Part shown: one piece after another, positions 8,883-17,486 of the stretch
Position numbering within the stretch: the first letter of the stretch is position 1
Layout of the letters: every line of letters starts with the position of its first letter
Assembly: GCF_016756535.1 (NCBI RefSeq)
Contig: NZ_AP023247.1
Span: 1,426,001-1,490,000, forward strand
Length of the DNA: 64,000 nt
DNA from: Mesorhizobium sp. 131-2-1
GTDB lineage: Bacteria; Pseudomonadota; Alphaproteobacteria; Rhizobiales; Rhizobiaceae
Direction of reading: 5' to 3'
Made by a program: the position numbers and the translations under genes
The notes under the pieces: model-generated
The model's input: the letters and a program-made list of their open reading frames with translations, nothing else
What the model was told of the DNA's origin: nothing
The model's database searches: none

Positions 8883-9437
8883 ATGGGACAGGCGCCGATG
8901 AAAACCCGCAGAGCAAATTCGCGTGACAGGATACTGGCCGCCGCCGCCGACGTAGCGCGCGAGACGGGTCCGGGCAGCCTGTCGCTGGACGCCGTCGCCA
9001 GCCGCGCCGGCGTCTCGAAGGGCGGCCTGCTCTACAATTTCCCGACCAAGGCCAAGCTGATGCAGGGCCTGGTGGAGGACTATCTGAAAGCGTTCGAACA
9101 AGCGCTGGAATCGCGAACGGCAGAGGCGAGCGGCGAAACGCCGCTCGAGGCCTATATCAGGCTTTCGGCTAATGACTGCGAGGAGCCGCAGCCCTCGGCT
9201 TCCTGGATATTCTCGGCGATCGCCGAGGATCCGGATTTCCTGACGCCGATAAAATCCTTCAAGCGGCAGCTCTTCGAGCGGCTGAAGGGCGAGACGAACG
9301 ACCTCAAGGCGCTGCTGGTGTGCTTTCTCGCCATCGAGGGGCTGCGCAGCATGAACCTCTTCGATTCCGATGTGCTTTCGCCGGACGAGCGCCGGCTGCT
9401 CCTGTCGTCGCTGCTGGAACTCGCCAGGGTGAACTGA
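8883..9437 (+). CDS. TetR-family repressor of the adjacent efflux operon
   Basis: A 184-aa protein with a TetR helix-turn-helix at about residues 10-57 (RDRILAAAADVARETG, LDAVASRAGVSKGGLLYNFPTKAKLM) and an all-helical ligand domain. It is divergent from the RND adaptor and transporter genes, with a perfect 14-bp palindrome in between, the classical arrangement for a local efflux repressor. ATG 8883 and ATG 8898 are both possible starts. The second begins MKTRRANSRD, close to the usual family start. Confidence 0.88.
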   Translation: MGQAPMKTRRANSRDRILAAAADVARETGPGSLSLDAVASRAGVSKGGLLYNFPTKAKLMQGLVEDYLKAFEQALESRTAEASGETPLEAYIRLSANDCEEPQPSASWIFSAIAEDPDFLTPIKSFKRQLFERLKGETNDLKALLVCFLAIEGLRSMNLFDSDVLSPDERRLLLSSLLELARVN

Positions 9438-9558
9438 CGCCGGCCGCCGCGGCAGCCGCCCTGCTCGCCAGGGTTGGTTTCGTGAGCCGTCACACCAGCT
9501 TCATCGTCCGGACATAGCGTCTTCCCGTTCTTTGCCGCAGTGCAAACGGAGTGGGACG

Positions 9559-11160
9559 ATGGTGGACGTTGTTTCTAGCGAGGCGGGGATTCCGAGACCG
9601 GATCATCCGCTCAATCAAACGGGCGGCGCCAAGTGGTTCCTGCCGGCCTTCGGAGTGATCGTGCTCGCCGGCATCATCTATGTCGGCTACGCCCTGAGCC
9701 AGGATCTTGCGGTGGCCAAGACCGTGCCATGGATCCTGCTCGGCATTGCCTTGCTGATTGCGCTGGGTTTCGAGTTCGTCAACGGCTTCCATGACACCGC
9801 CAATGCCGTGGCGACGGTCATCTACACCCGCTCCCTGCCGGCCGAGTTCGCCGTCATGTGGTCGGGCGTCTTCAATTTCCTCGGGGTTCTCACCTCCAGC
9901 GGTGCGGTTGCCTTCGGCATCCTGTCGCTGCTGCCGGTCGAGCTCATCCTGCAGGTCGGCTCGTCCTCCGGCTTTGCCATGGTGTTCGCGCTGCTGGTCG
10001 CCGCGATCCTGTGGAACCTCGGCACATGGTTCCTCGGCCTGCCTGCCTCGAGCTCGCACACCATGGTCGGTTCGATCATCGGCGTCGGCCTCGCCAACCA
10101 GTTCATGGCGCCGGCCGGCAGCGCCACCAGCGGCGTCGACTGGTCGCAAGCGACCAATGTCGGCATCACGCTGCTGGTCTCGCCGATCATCGGTTTCTTC
10201 GCTGCCGCCATCCTGCTCTATGCGATGAAGCTGCTGGTGCGCAATCCGGCACTCTATGAGGCGCCGAAGGGCAACACGCCGCCGCCATGGTGGATCCGCG
10301 CGCTGCTGATCTTCACCTGCACCGGCGTCAGCTTCGCCCACGGCTCCAATGACGGCCAGAAGGGCATGGGCCTGATCATGCTGATCCTGATCGGCGTGGT
10401 GCCGACGGCCTATGCGCTCAACCGCACGCCCGACATCAACTATCTCGATGCCTACAAGTCGGCTTCGGTCAGCGTCGAGCAGGCCTTGGGCAAGTACGTC
10501 AAACCGGGCGTCACCGTCACCGACGCCAAAGCGGCCGTCCAGGATGCCGTGCGCACCAGGACCTGGAACGACCAGACCACGGTGGCGCTGCAGACCTATA
10601 TCCACGACACCACCGCTTCGCTGCAACCCTACGCCTCGATCGAGAAGGTGCCGACCGACCTGGTCAGCAACGCCCGCAACGACATCTATCTGATCGGCGA
10701 GGCGCTCAAGCTGATCGACAAGAAGAAGCTGCTGCCGATGGAGGCCGCCGATCTCAAGGCGGTCACCGACTATCACAAGGCGGTCGACAACGCGACGAAG
10801 TTCATCCCGCTCTGGGTGAAGATCGCCGTGGCGCTGGCGCTCGGGCTCGGCACCATGGTCGGCTGGAAGCGCATCGTCGTCACCGTCGGCGAGAAGATCG
10901 GCAAGAGCCACCTGACCTACGGCCAGGGCGCCGCCGCCGAGCTGGTGGCGATGGTCACCATCGGCATGGCCGACCGTCTCGGCCTGCCGGTGTCGACGAC
11001 CCACGTGCTGTCGTCGGGTGTCGCCGGCACGATGGCGGCGAACGGCTCCGGGCTGCAATGGTCGACGGTGCGCAATCTGCTCTTGGCATGGGTGCTGACG
11101 CTGCCGTGCTCGATCGCGCTCGCCTTCGTGCTGTTCGTGATCTTCCGCCAGGTGTTCTGA
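9559..11160 (+). CDS. pit: Inorganic phosphate transporter, PiT family
   Basis: A 533-aa low-affinity metal-phosphate:proton symporter in the inner membrane. The two PiT signatures are present: FVNGFHDTANAVATVIYT near the N-terminus and SFAHGSNDGQKGMG in the middle. About ten hydrophobic segments are visible. A hydrophilic cytoplasmic insert of roughly 130 residues separates the two halves, as in longer PitA-like proteins. ATG 9559, preceded by GGAG at a seven-base gap, is preferred over the TTG at 9532. It appears to be a single-gene unit with its own terminator. Confidence 0.92.
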   Translation: MVDVVSSEAGIPRPDHPLNQTGGAKWFLPAFGVIVLAGIIYVGYALSQDLAVAKTVPWILLGIALLIALGFEFVNGFHDTANAVATVIYTRSLPAEFAVMWSGVFNFLGVLTSSGAVAFGILSLLPVELILQVGSSSGFAMVFALLVAAILWNLGTWFLGLPASSSHTMVGSIIGVGLANQFMAPAGSATSGVDWSQATNVGITLLVSPIIGFFAAAILLYAMKLLVRNPALYEAPKGNTPPPWWIRALLIFTCTGVSFAHGSNDGQKGMGLIMLILIGVVPTAYALNRTPDINYLDAYKSASVSVEQALGKYVKPGVTVTDAKAAVQDAVRTRTWNDQTTVALQTYIHDTTASLQPYASIEKVPTDLVSNARNDIYLIGEALKLIDKKKLLPMEAADLKAVTDYHKAVDNATKFIPLWVKIAVALALGLGTMVGWKRIVVTVGEKIGKSHLTYGQGAAAELVAMVTIGMADRLGLPVSTTHVLSSGVAGTMAANGSGLQWSTVRNLLLAWVLTLPCSIALAFVLFVIFRQVF

Positions 11161-11184
11161 GGCGACCCGTCTCGCACAAAGCAA

Positions 11185-11217
11185 GAAACGGCGCCGTTCA
11201 CGGCGCCGTTTCTTTTT
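11185..11217 (+). terminator. Rho-independent terminator of the phosphate transporter gene
   Basis: A perfect 12-bp stem (GAAACGGCGCCG at 11185-11196 and CGGCGCCGTTTC at 11201-11212) with a TTCA loop is followed by a run of five T. Confidence 0.93.
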
Positions 11218-11384
11218 GGTCTCTGATCTCAGTCGAAGACGCTTGGATAGCTGCGCAATCGCAAACGATGCGCCATGGTCAGCCGGCATGTTCGCCGATC
11301 GTCTCATATGGTCATGGCATTGTTATGTTGCGGCGCACAAACTATGTGCAGCGGTATCCTCTCCCACCTCTCGCGAGATCACCC

Positions 11385-12173
11385 ATGGGTTCCCTGTCCT
11401 CGAAGAACGCCCTCGTCACCGGCTCGACCAGCGGTATCGGCCTTGCAATCGCCCGCGCCTTTGCGGCCGAGGGTGCCAATGTCACCATCAACGGCCTCGG
11501 CGATGCCACTGATGTCGAGCGGGAGCGCGCCGGCATCGAGAAGGATTTCGGCGTCAAGTGCCGCTATTCCGATGCCAACATGATGGACGGCGCGGCCGTC
11601 AGCGCCATGGTGCGCGAGGCCGAACAGGCCTTCGGCTGCCTCGACATTCTGGTCAACAATGCCGGCATCCAACATGTCGCGCCGATCGACGAGTTTCCGG
11701 ACGATAAATGGGAAGCGATCATCCGCATCAACCTGCTGGCGGCCTTCTACGCCATCAAGGCGGCGCTTCCCGGCATGAAGGCGCGCAAATGGGGCCGGAT
11801 CATCAACACCGCTTCCGCGCACGCCCTGGTCGCCTCGCCGTTCAAATCGGCCTATGTCTCGGCCAAGCACGGCATTGCGGGCCTGACCAAGACGGTGGCG
11901 CTGGAGGTTGCTCAGGCAGGCATCACCGTCAACGCCATCGCGCCCGGCTATGTCTGGACGCCGCTGGTCGAAAAACAGATCCCCGACACGATGAAAGCGC
12001 GCGGCATGACCGAGGAGCAGGTCAAGCATGACGTGCTGCTCGCCGCGCAGCCGACCAAGGAGTTTGTCGCCGTCGAGGAGCTTGCGGCACTGGCGCTGTT
12101 CCTGTGCTCGGACGCGGCCAGGCAGATCACCGGCACGACCTTGCCGATGGATGGCGGCTGGACGGCGCAGTAA
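11385..12173 (+). CDS. bdhA: 3-hydroxybutyrate dehydrogenase, SDR family
   Basis: A 262-aa short-chain dehydrogenase, the usual length for this enzyme. It has the NAD site TGSTSGIG near the N-terminus, NNAG, and the catalytic Tyr/Lys in SAYVSAKHG. The C-terminal region with KEFVAVEELAALALFLCSD and TTLPMDGGW matches the D-3-hydroxybutyrate dehydrogenase branch. The enzyme interconverts 3-hydroxybutyrate and acetoacetate during polyhydroxybutyrate turnover, a major rhizobial carbon store. The frame is open well upstream, but the ATG at 11385 begins the fold normally (MGSLSSKNALVTGS). Confidence 0.88.
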   Translation: MGSLSSKNALVTGSTSGIGLAIARAFAAEGANVTINGLGDATDVERERAGIEKDFGVKCRYSDANMMDGAAVSAMVREAEQAFGCLDILVNNAGIQHVAPIDEFPDDKWEAIIRINLLAAFYAIKAALPGMKARKWGRIINTASAHALVASPFKSAYVSAKHGIAGLTKTVALEVAQAGITVNAIAPGYVWTPLVEKQIPDTMKARGMTEEQVKHDVLLAAQPTKEFVAVEELAALALFLCSDAARQITGTTLPMDGGWTAQ

Positions 12174-12334
12174 GGCGCCGTCACCCGCCGAGCCGGCGGT
12201 GTTCGCGGACGCCTTTTCCTTGACAAGGCAAGAGGATCATTCCAGCATCATGGCAAGGGGTTCATCGCGATGACCCCGTGAGGCGTCAGCCCAACGATCG
12301 CGTCCAAGCTCTCTTTGTCATGGAGGTGGACGCC

Positions 12335-13153
12335 ATGCCGTCAACAACCGAAATCACCGTACAGCAACTCTCCCGTCTCGTCGGCCTGCCGGATGCGCCG
12401 ATCCTCATCGACGTGCGCGTCGAGGAAGACTATCAGGCCGATCCGCGCCTGCTGCCGGCCTCCCGCCGGCGCGATTTCAGGACCGTTCCGACCTGGGCGG
12501 CGGAGTTCTCCGGCTCCAGGGTCGCCGTCATCTGCCAGAAGGGCCAAAAGCTCTCGCAAGGCGTCGCCGCGTGGTTGCGCCACGAGGGCGTAGAAGCGGA
12601 ATCGCTGGAGGGCGGCTTCGAGGCCTGGGTTGCGGCCAAGGCGCCGCTGGTCCAGGCCGACAAGATACCGCGCCGCGACGACAAGGGCGGCACGGTCTGG
12701 GTGACGCGGGCAAGGCCCAAGGTCGACCGCATCGCCTGCCCCTGGCTGATCCGCCGCTTCGTCGATCCTGATGCGGTGTTCCTGTTCGTCGACGCGGCCG
12801 AAGTGCCGGCGGTTGCCGACCGCTTTTCGGCGGTTCCCTTCGACATCGACAATGTGTTCTGGAGCCATCGCGGCGAGCGCTGCACCTTCGATACGATGAT
12901 CGAGGAGTTCGGGCTGCGCTCGGAAGCCCTCGGCCGCCTGGCCTTGATCGTGCGCGCCGCCGATACGGCGAGGCTCGATCTGGTGCCGCAAGCGGCGGGG
13001 TTTCTTGCTGCATCGCTTGGCCTGTCACGCATGTTCCGCGACGATCTCGAACAGCTCGAGGCGGGAATGCTCATCTACGATGCCTTCTTCAGGTGGTGCC
13101 GTGACGCCACCGATGAGACGCACAACTGGCCGAGCGGGAGCAAACCGTCATGA
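12335..13153 (+). CDS. chrB: Rhodanese-ChrB fusion, chromate resistance protein
   Basis: A 272-aa two-domain protein. Residues about 5-110 are a rhodanese-like domain (ILIDVRVEEDY, VICQKGQKLSQGVAAWL) with Cys at the usual active-site loop. Residues about 125-265 match the ChrB C-terminal domain (KVDRIACPWLIRRFVDPDAVFLFV, PFDIDNVFWSHRGERCTFDTMIEEFGL). GGAGGT seven bases before ATG 12335 sets the start. The stop overlaps the start of chrA by four bases (ATGA), so the two are coupled. ChrB proteins regulate or assist chromate efflux. In this rhodanese-fused form an enzymatic role is also possible. Confidence 0.82.
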   Translation: MPSTTEITVQQLSRLVGLPDAPILIDVRVEEDYQADPRLLPASRRRDFRTVPTWAAEFSGSRVAVICQKGQKLSQGVAAWLRHEGVEAESLEGGFEAWVAAKAPLVQADKIPRRDDKGGTVWVTRARPKVDRIACPWLIRRFVDPDAVFLFVDAAEVPAVADRFSAVPFDIDNVFWSHRGERCTFDTMIEEFGLRSEALGRLALIVRAADTARLDLVPQAAGFLAASLGLSRMFRDDLEQLEAGMLIYDAFFRWCRDATDETHNWPSGSKPS

Positions 13154-14538
13154 ACGACCTCGTGGCGGACAACGACGCCGGCGCCGCGCGCGCGCCGGCG
13201 GCGCCGAGCTTCAGCGAGGCGGTCAGGCTGTGGGCGAAGATCGGGCTGCTCTCCTTCGGTGGGCCGGCCGGCCAGATCGCCCTGATGCACAAGGAGCTGG
13301 TCGAGGAGCGCCGCTGGATCGGCGAGCAGCGTTTCCTGCATGCGCTCAACTACTGCATGCTCCTGCCCGGCCCGGAGGCGCAGCAACTTGCCGTCTATGT
13401 CGGCTGGCTGCTGCACCGGACCGCCGGCGGCCTCGTCGCCGGCACCCTGTTCGTGCTGCCGGGGGCGCTGGTGATGCTCGGCCTCAGCAGCTTCTACATG
13501 CTCTACAATGATGCGCCGGTCATCGAGGCGCTGTTCTTCGGCGTCAAGGCGGCGGTGCTGGCGGTGGTCGTCGAGGCCGTCATCCGCATCGGCAAGCGGG
13601 CACTGAAGAACCGGGTGATGGTGGCGATCGCGGTCGCCGCCTTCCTCGCCATCTATGTCGTCAAGCTGCCGTTCCCGCTGATCGTCCTGTTGGCCGGGCT
13701 GGCTGGCTGGATCGGCAACCGCTTCGCGCCGGCCCTGTTTTCCGGATCGGCGCATGGCAAGGGCGGCGCCGCCGACGACAGCAAGGGCGCCGTCGACCTG
13801 ATGTTCGAGCGCGGCGAACTCGACCACACCAGGCCGACGAAGTGGCACGCGCCGCGCACCATCGCCATCTGGCTGCCGATCTGGCTCGGGCCGGTGGCGC
13901 TGATCGCGGCGCTGACCGGCTCGGCCAGCGTCTGGACGCAGCTCGGCGGTTTTTTCAGCGTCATGGCGGTCGTCACCTTCGGCGGAGCCTATGCGGTTCT
14001 CGCTTATGTCGCGCAAGCAGCCGTGACGTCGTTCGGCTGGCTGGCGCCCGGCGAGATGGTCGATGGCCTCGGGCTCGCCGAGACGACGCCCGGGCCGCTC
14101 ATCCTGGTGCTGCAGTTCGTCGGCTTCGTCGCCGCCTATCGGCACGCCGGCGCGATGAACCCGCTGCTTGGCGGGGCGCTCGGATCGCTGCTGACCTTGT
14201 GGGTGACCTTCGTGCCCTGCTTCTTCTGGATCTTCCTCGGCGCGCCTTACATCGAGCAGCTGCGGCAGAACAAGGCGCTGTCGGCGGCCCTCGGCGCGAT
14301 CACCGCAGCCGTCGTCGGCGTGGTGATGAACCTGGCGCTATGGTTCGCGCTGCATGTCATCTTCGGCTCGGTGCGCAGCGTCGGTCTGGGCATGGAAATC
14401 CCGGTGCTATCGTCGCTCGACTGGCGTGCCGCGCTGCTGTCGATAGCGGCGATGGTCGCCATGCTCAGGCTGAAGGTCGGCATGCTGCCGACGCTGGCCG
14501 CATCGGCGCTGGCTGGGCTGGCGCTGCAGGCGCTGTGA
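13150..14538 (+). CDS. chrA: Chromate efflux transporter, CHR family
   Basis: A 462-aa bidomain (long-chain) CHR transporter in the inner membrane. Each half carries the family signature: LLSFGGPAGQIALMHKELVEE with LLPGPEAQQLAVYVGW in the first, and VVTFGGAYAVLAYVAQ with GLAETTPGPLILVLQFVGF in the second. About ten to eleven hydrophobic segments are visible. It exports chromate and may handle sulfate analogues. It is translated in overlap with the ChrB-like gene, forming a compact chromate-resistance operon. Confidence 0.93.
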   Translation: MNDLVADNDAGAARAPAAPSFSEAVRLWAKIGLLSFGGPAGQIALMHKELVEERRWIGEQRFLHALNYCMLLPGPEAQQLAVYVGWLLHRTAGGLVAGTLFVLPGALVMLGLSSFYMLYNDAPVIEALFFGVKAAVLAVVVEAVIRIGKRALKNRVMVAIAVAAFLAIYVVKLPFPLIVLLAGLAGWIGNRFAPALFSGSAHGKGGAADDSKGAVDLMFERGELDHTRPTKWHAPRTIAIWLPIWLGPVALIAALTGSASVWTQLGGFFSVMAVVTFGGAYAVLAYVAQAAVTSFGWLAPGEMVDGLGLAETTPGPLILVLQFVGFVAAYRHAGAMNPLLGGALGSLLTLWVTFVPCFFWIFLGAPYIEQLRQNKALSAALGAITAAVVGVVMNLALWFALHVIFGSVRSVGLGMEIPVLSSLDWRAALLSIAAMVAMLRLKVGMLPTLAASALAGLALQAL

Positions 14539-14580
14539 AGGCCGCATCACGTCACCGTGATCGGCGAAGGCGGGCGCGGC

Positions 14581-14608
14581 GGGAATAAACCGCCGTGTCC
14601 GTGGGTCT
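14581..14608 (+). promoter_or_regulatory. Candidate ECF-sigma promoter before the metallophosphoesterase gene
   Basis: GGGAATAAAC at 14581-14590 and GTCT at 14605-14608 are spaced like the -35 and -10 elements of an ECF-type promoter and lie about 40 bases before ATG 14648. The downstream genes include an ECF sigma factor and its anti-sigma factor, so autoregulation is plausible. This is inference from pattern and position. Confidence 0.4.
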
Positions 14609-14647
14609 CCCAAGCATGCGCCACTTCGGGCGCCGCAGGAGATCGAC

Positions 14648-15607
14648 ATGACCCACCATCACAACGACGACAGGGAAGGCGAGGGCATCAGCCGCCGCCA
14701 TGCGCTCGAATGCATGATCTGGGCCGGCACCGGCGTGCTCTGGACACTGTCCGGCGGCGTGCCGACATCGCTCGGCCTGCTCGGCGAGGCGAAAGCGGCC
14801 GAGGCGTTGGCCAGCGGCTTCACCTTCCTGCAAATATCGGACAGCCATATCGGCTTCGACAAGGCCGCCAACCCGCATGCCATCGACACGCTGAAGGAAG
14901 CGATGGGCAAAATCCAGGCGCTGCCGCACAAGCCCTCGTTCCTGATCCATACCGGTGATATCACCCATCTTTCCAAGGCAGCTCAGTTCGACAATGCGGC
15001 GCAGATCATCGGTGGCGCCGGATTCGACGTGCACTACGTGCCCGGCGAGCACGACCTCATCGACGACGCCAACGGGCAGGCCTATCTCGACCGCTACGGC
15101 AAGGGCACCAAGGGCGCCGGCTGGTATTCGTTCGACCAGAACGGCGTGCATTTCATCGGCCTGGTCAATGTCGTCAACCTCAAGGCTGGCGGGCTCGGCA
15201 ATCTCGGCGCAGAGCAGCTGGCGTGGCTGGCCGACGACCTGAAGGCGGTCAGCGCGTCGACGCCCATCGTCGTCTTTGCCCATATCCCGCTGTGGGCGGT
15301 CTATCCTCAATGGGGCTGGGGCACCGACGACGCCGCGCAGGCGCTGGCCCTGCTCAAGGGCTTCGGTTCGGTCACCGTGCTCAACGGCCACATCCACCAG
15401 ATCATGCAGAAGGTGGAAGGCAACGTCACCTTCCACACGGCACGCTCGACGGCCTTCCCGCAGCCGGCGCCGGGCACGGCCGCCTCGCCCGGGCCGATGA
15501 CCGTGCCCGCCGGCCAGCTGCGCGGCCTGCTCGGTATCACAAACGTCGCCGTCACGCAGGGCAAGGAGGAGCTGGCGATCATCGACAGCACGCTCGCCGA
15601 TGCCTGA
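14648..15607 (+). CDS. Exported metallophosphoesterase with Tat-type signal
   Basis: A 319-aa calcineurin-like phosphoesterase. The N-terminus carries a twin-arginine-like motif (SRRHALECMIW) and a hydrophobic stretch, cleaved near residue 55. Metal-binding motifs are in order: QISDSHIG, HTGDITH, PGEHD (Glu replaces the usual Asn), FAHIPL and LNGHIHQ. It acts in the periplasm on an unknown phosphoester. It is first in a run with a cupredoxin remnant, an ECF sigma and an anti-sigma factor. Confidence 0.85.
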   Translation: MTHHHNDDREGEGISRRHALECMIWAGTGVLWTLSGGVPTSLGLLGEAKAAEALASGFTFLQISDSHIGFDKAANPHAIDTLKEAMGKIQALPHKPSFLIHTGDITHLSKAAQFDNAAQIIGGAGFDVHYVPGEHDLIDDANGQAYLDRYGKGTKGAGWYSFDQNGVHFIGLVNVVNLKAGGLGNLGAEQLAWLADDLKAVSASTPIVVFAHIPLWAVYPQWGWGTDDAAQALALLKGFGSVTVLNGHIHQIMQKVEGNVTFHTARSTAFPQPAPGTAASPGPMTVPAGQLRGLLGITNVAVTQGKEELAIIDSTLADA

Positions 15608-15633
15608 TCCTCACGCTGAAGAAAGAACGCTCC

Positions 15634-15901
15634 ATGAATTGCTTTCGCTCCTCTCGCCGGCTTGTTCTGGCCCTCGCGGGCCTCAGCCTGGCTGTCCTGG
15701 CCGCCGCTCCCCTGCATGCGGCGGATGCCCGAGAATGACGATGACATCCCGCATCTGGTCGTCGCCAGCGATGCCTCGTTTCGTTCCAAGGCGCTTGACA
15801 CCGGTGACACCTATGCCCTCACCTTCACCAAGGCAGGAGAGTATGCCTATTACTGCGGACTTCACCCGCACATGCAGGGCAAGATCACCGTCGCCCCCTG
15901 A
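15634..15901 (+). pseudogene. Cupredoxin, disrupted by an internal out-of-frame deletion
   Basis: An N-terminal piece from ATG 15634 encodes a clear signal peptide (MNCFRSSRRLVLALAGLSLA, cleaved after LHA) and stops after HAADARE. In another frame the sequence continues as NDDDIPHLVVASDASFRSKA and ends YYCGLHPHMQGKITVAP, the C-terminal half of a small blue copper protein with His, Cys, His and Met ligands. About 20 residues of the first beta strands appear to be missing between the halves. The simplest reading is a deletion of about 60-70 bases that also shifted the frame. A sequencing or assembly error is the alternative. Confidence 0.75.
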
Positions 15902-15926
15902 GGGCAGCCGGAAAACCCTGCCGGGA

Positions 15927-16478
15927 GTGCCCGATGGTGAGACGGTGCTGAGCGAAAGGGTCCTGGCCGAGCGGTTCGGCGAGGTGGTGCTGCCTCATCT
16001 CGGCGATGCGCTTTCGCTTGCCCGCTGGCTGACCGGCAATGCCGCCGACGCCGAGGACGTGGTGCAGGAAGCCTGCCTCAAGGCGCATGCGGGCATCGCT
16101 GGCTACGCCGGCGGCAATGCGCGCGCCTGGCTGCTCGCCATCGTGCGCAACGCCTCCTATTCCTGGATGGCGCGCAACCGGCCGCGCGGCGTGGTCGCTG
16201 TTGGCGATCTCGCCGACCTTGACGATGTGGCGTTGCCGCCCGACAGCGCCGCCGACAGTCCGGAGGCGGCGCTGATCGCCAAGGCGGATACTGCGGCGGT
16301 GGAAGCGGCCATTGCCAGGCTGCCGCAGCCATTTCGCGAAACGCTGGTGCTGCGCGACATCAACGGCCTCAGCTATCGCGAGATCGCCACCATGCTCGGC
16401 GTGCCGCAAGGTACGGTGATGTCACGGCTGGCCCGTGCCCGCGGGCTGCTGATGTCTGATCTTGGGAGAGCGGCATGA
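15927..16478 (+). CDS. ECF-family RNA polymerase sigma factor
   Basis: A sigma-70 family protein of about 183 aa. Region 2 is seen in ALSLARWLTGNAADAEDVVQEACLKA and region 4 in LPQPFRETLVLRDINGLSYREIATMLGVPQGTVMSRLARARGLL. The frame is open far upstream through the cupredoxin remnant, so the start is uncertain. GTG 15927 gives a normal ECF length, and GTG 15945 is also possible. The stop overlaps the next gene, an anti-sigma factor, by four bases. It probably controls the local metallophosphoesterase/cupredoxin/copper oxidase genes. Confidence 0.85.
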   Translation: MPDGETVLSERVLAERFGEVVLPHLGDALSLARWLTGNAADAEDVVQEACLKAHAGIAGYAGGNARAWLLAIVRNASYSWMARNRPRGVVAVGDLADLDDVALPPDSAADSPEAALIAKADTAAVEAAIARLPQPFRETLVLRDINGLSYREIATMLGVPQGTVMSRLARARGLLMSDLGRAA

Positions 16479-17347
16479 ACCCAACTGACGACGGATTGCC
16501 CGAGGACCGGCAGGACATGAAGCTGATGATCCACGCTCTGGTCGACGGCGAGCTAGATGCGGCCGCGGCACTGGCCGTCGAGCGGCGTATCGCCGCCGAT
16601 CCGGAACTTGCCGCCGAACATGCCCGCATCGTCGCCGCCCAGGCGGCCGTGGCCCGCTTGCCGCGTCCGCAGGTCAGCGATGCCTTCATGGCGCGTATCG
16701 CCGCCATCGGCGCGACAGGTCAGCAGGAGAACCTCGAGGCAGCTGCACCTCAATCGCGGGATGCATCGGGGCGACAGGCCCGAACGCGGCCTACCCGGAC
16801 ATGGCCGGCGGCGCGCCGATTCGGTTCTTTCGACTGGCGCGCCATGGCGGCATCGATCGCACTCACGGCAGTACTGGCCAGCGGGGCGACGCAATGGCTG
16901 ATGGTGGGCAATTCAACCGACAGCTTTGCGGTCGCCATCGCCAGCGGCCATCGCCGCAGCTTGCTGGCGGCGAGCCCGGTGGACGTCGTCTCGTCGGACC
17001 GGCACACGGTCAAACCCTGGCTCGACGCCCGGATCGGCGTGTCGCCGCCGGCGCCCGACCTTACCAAGGACGGCTTTGCGTTGCTTGGCGGGCGGATCGA
17101 AGTGATCGGCGACAAACCGATGCCGGCGCTCGTCTACCGCCACCACGAACATCTGATCACGCTGATCGCGGCGCCACAGCAAAATGGTGGCGCCTCGGCG
17201 CCGGTCGCCACCGATCTGTCCGCCGGCGGGTTCTCGATGGTCCACTGGACCGACGACGCCTTCTCCTACTGGGCGATATCCGATACGGAACGGCCCGCGC
17301 TCGACGAGTTTGTCGACCGGTTCCGGGCCGCGATCACGGCAGGGTGA
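16475..17347 (+). CDS. Membrane anti-sigma factor
   Basis: A 290-aa protein. The N-terminal region (HALVDGELDAAAALAVERRIAADPELAAE) is the helical anti-sigma domain, without a zinc-binding HxxxCxxC. One transmembrane helix lies near residues 126-146 (AMAASIALTAVLASGATQWL), and the C-terminal half is a periplasmic sensor domain. Its start overlaps the sigma factor stop (ATGA), giving balanced synthesis. It would hold the sigma factor at the inner membrane until an envelope signal releases it. Confidence 0.82.
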   Translation: MNPTDDGLPEDRQDMKLMIHALVDGELDAAAALAVERRIAADPELAAEHARIVAAQAAVARLPRPQVSDAFMARIAAIGATGQQENLEAAAPQSRDASGRQARTRPTRTWPAARRFGSFDWRAMAASIALTAVLASGATQWLMVGNSTDSFAVAIASGHRRSLLAASPVDVVSSDRHTVKPWLDARIGVSPPAPDLTKDGFALLGGRIEVIGDKPMPALVYRHHEHLITLIAAPQQNGGASAPVATDLSAGGFSMVHWTDDAFSYWAISDTERPALDEFVDRFRAAITAG

Positions 17348-17486
17348 TTTTTGCTCTGGTCGAACGACGTGGTGTTGTCGGCAGCCGAGCGTGCCGGTAT
17401 CGAAACTTGCACTCTGTCGCGTGCGACCGTGCCGTCACGATGCTCGGCCCTCGGCGCCACGATTGTCTTTCGAGTTGGAACGCAAC

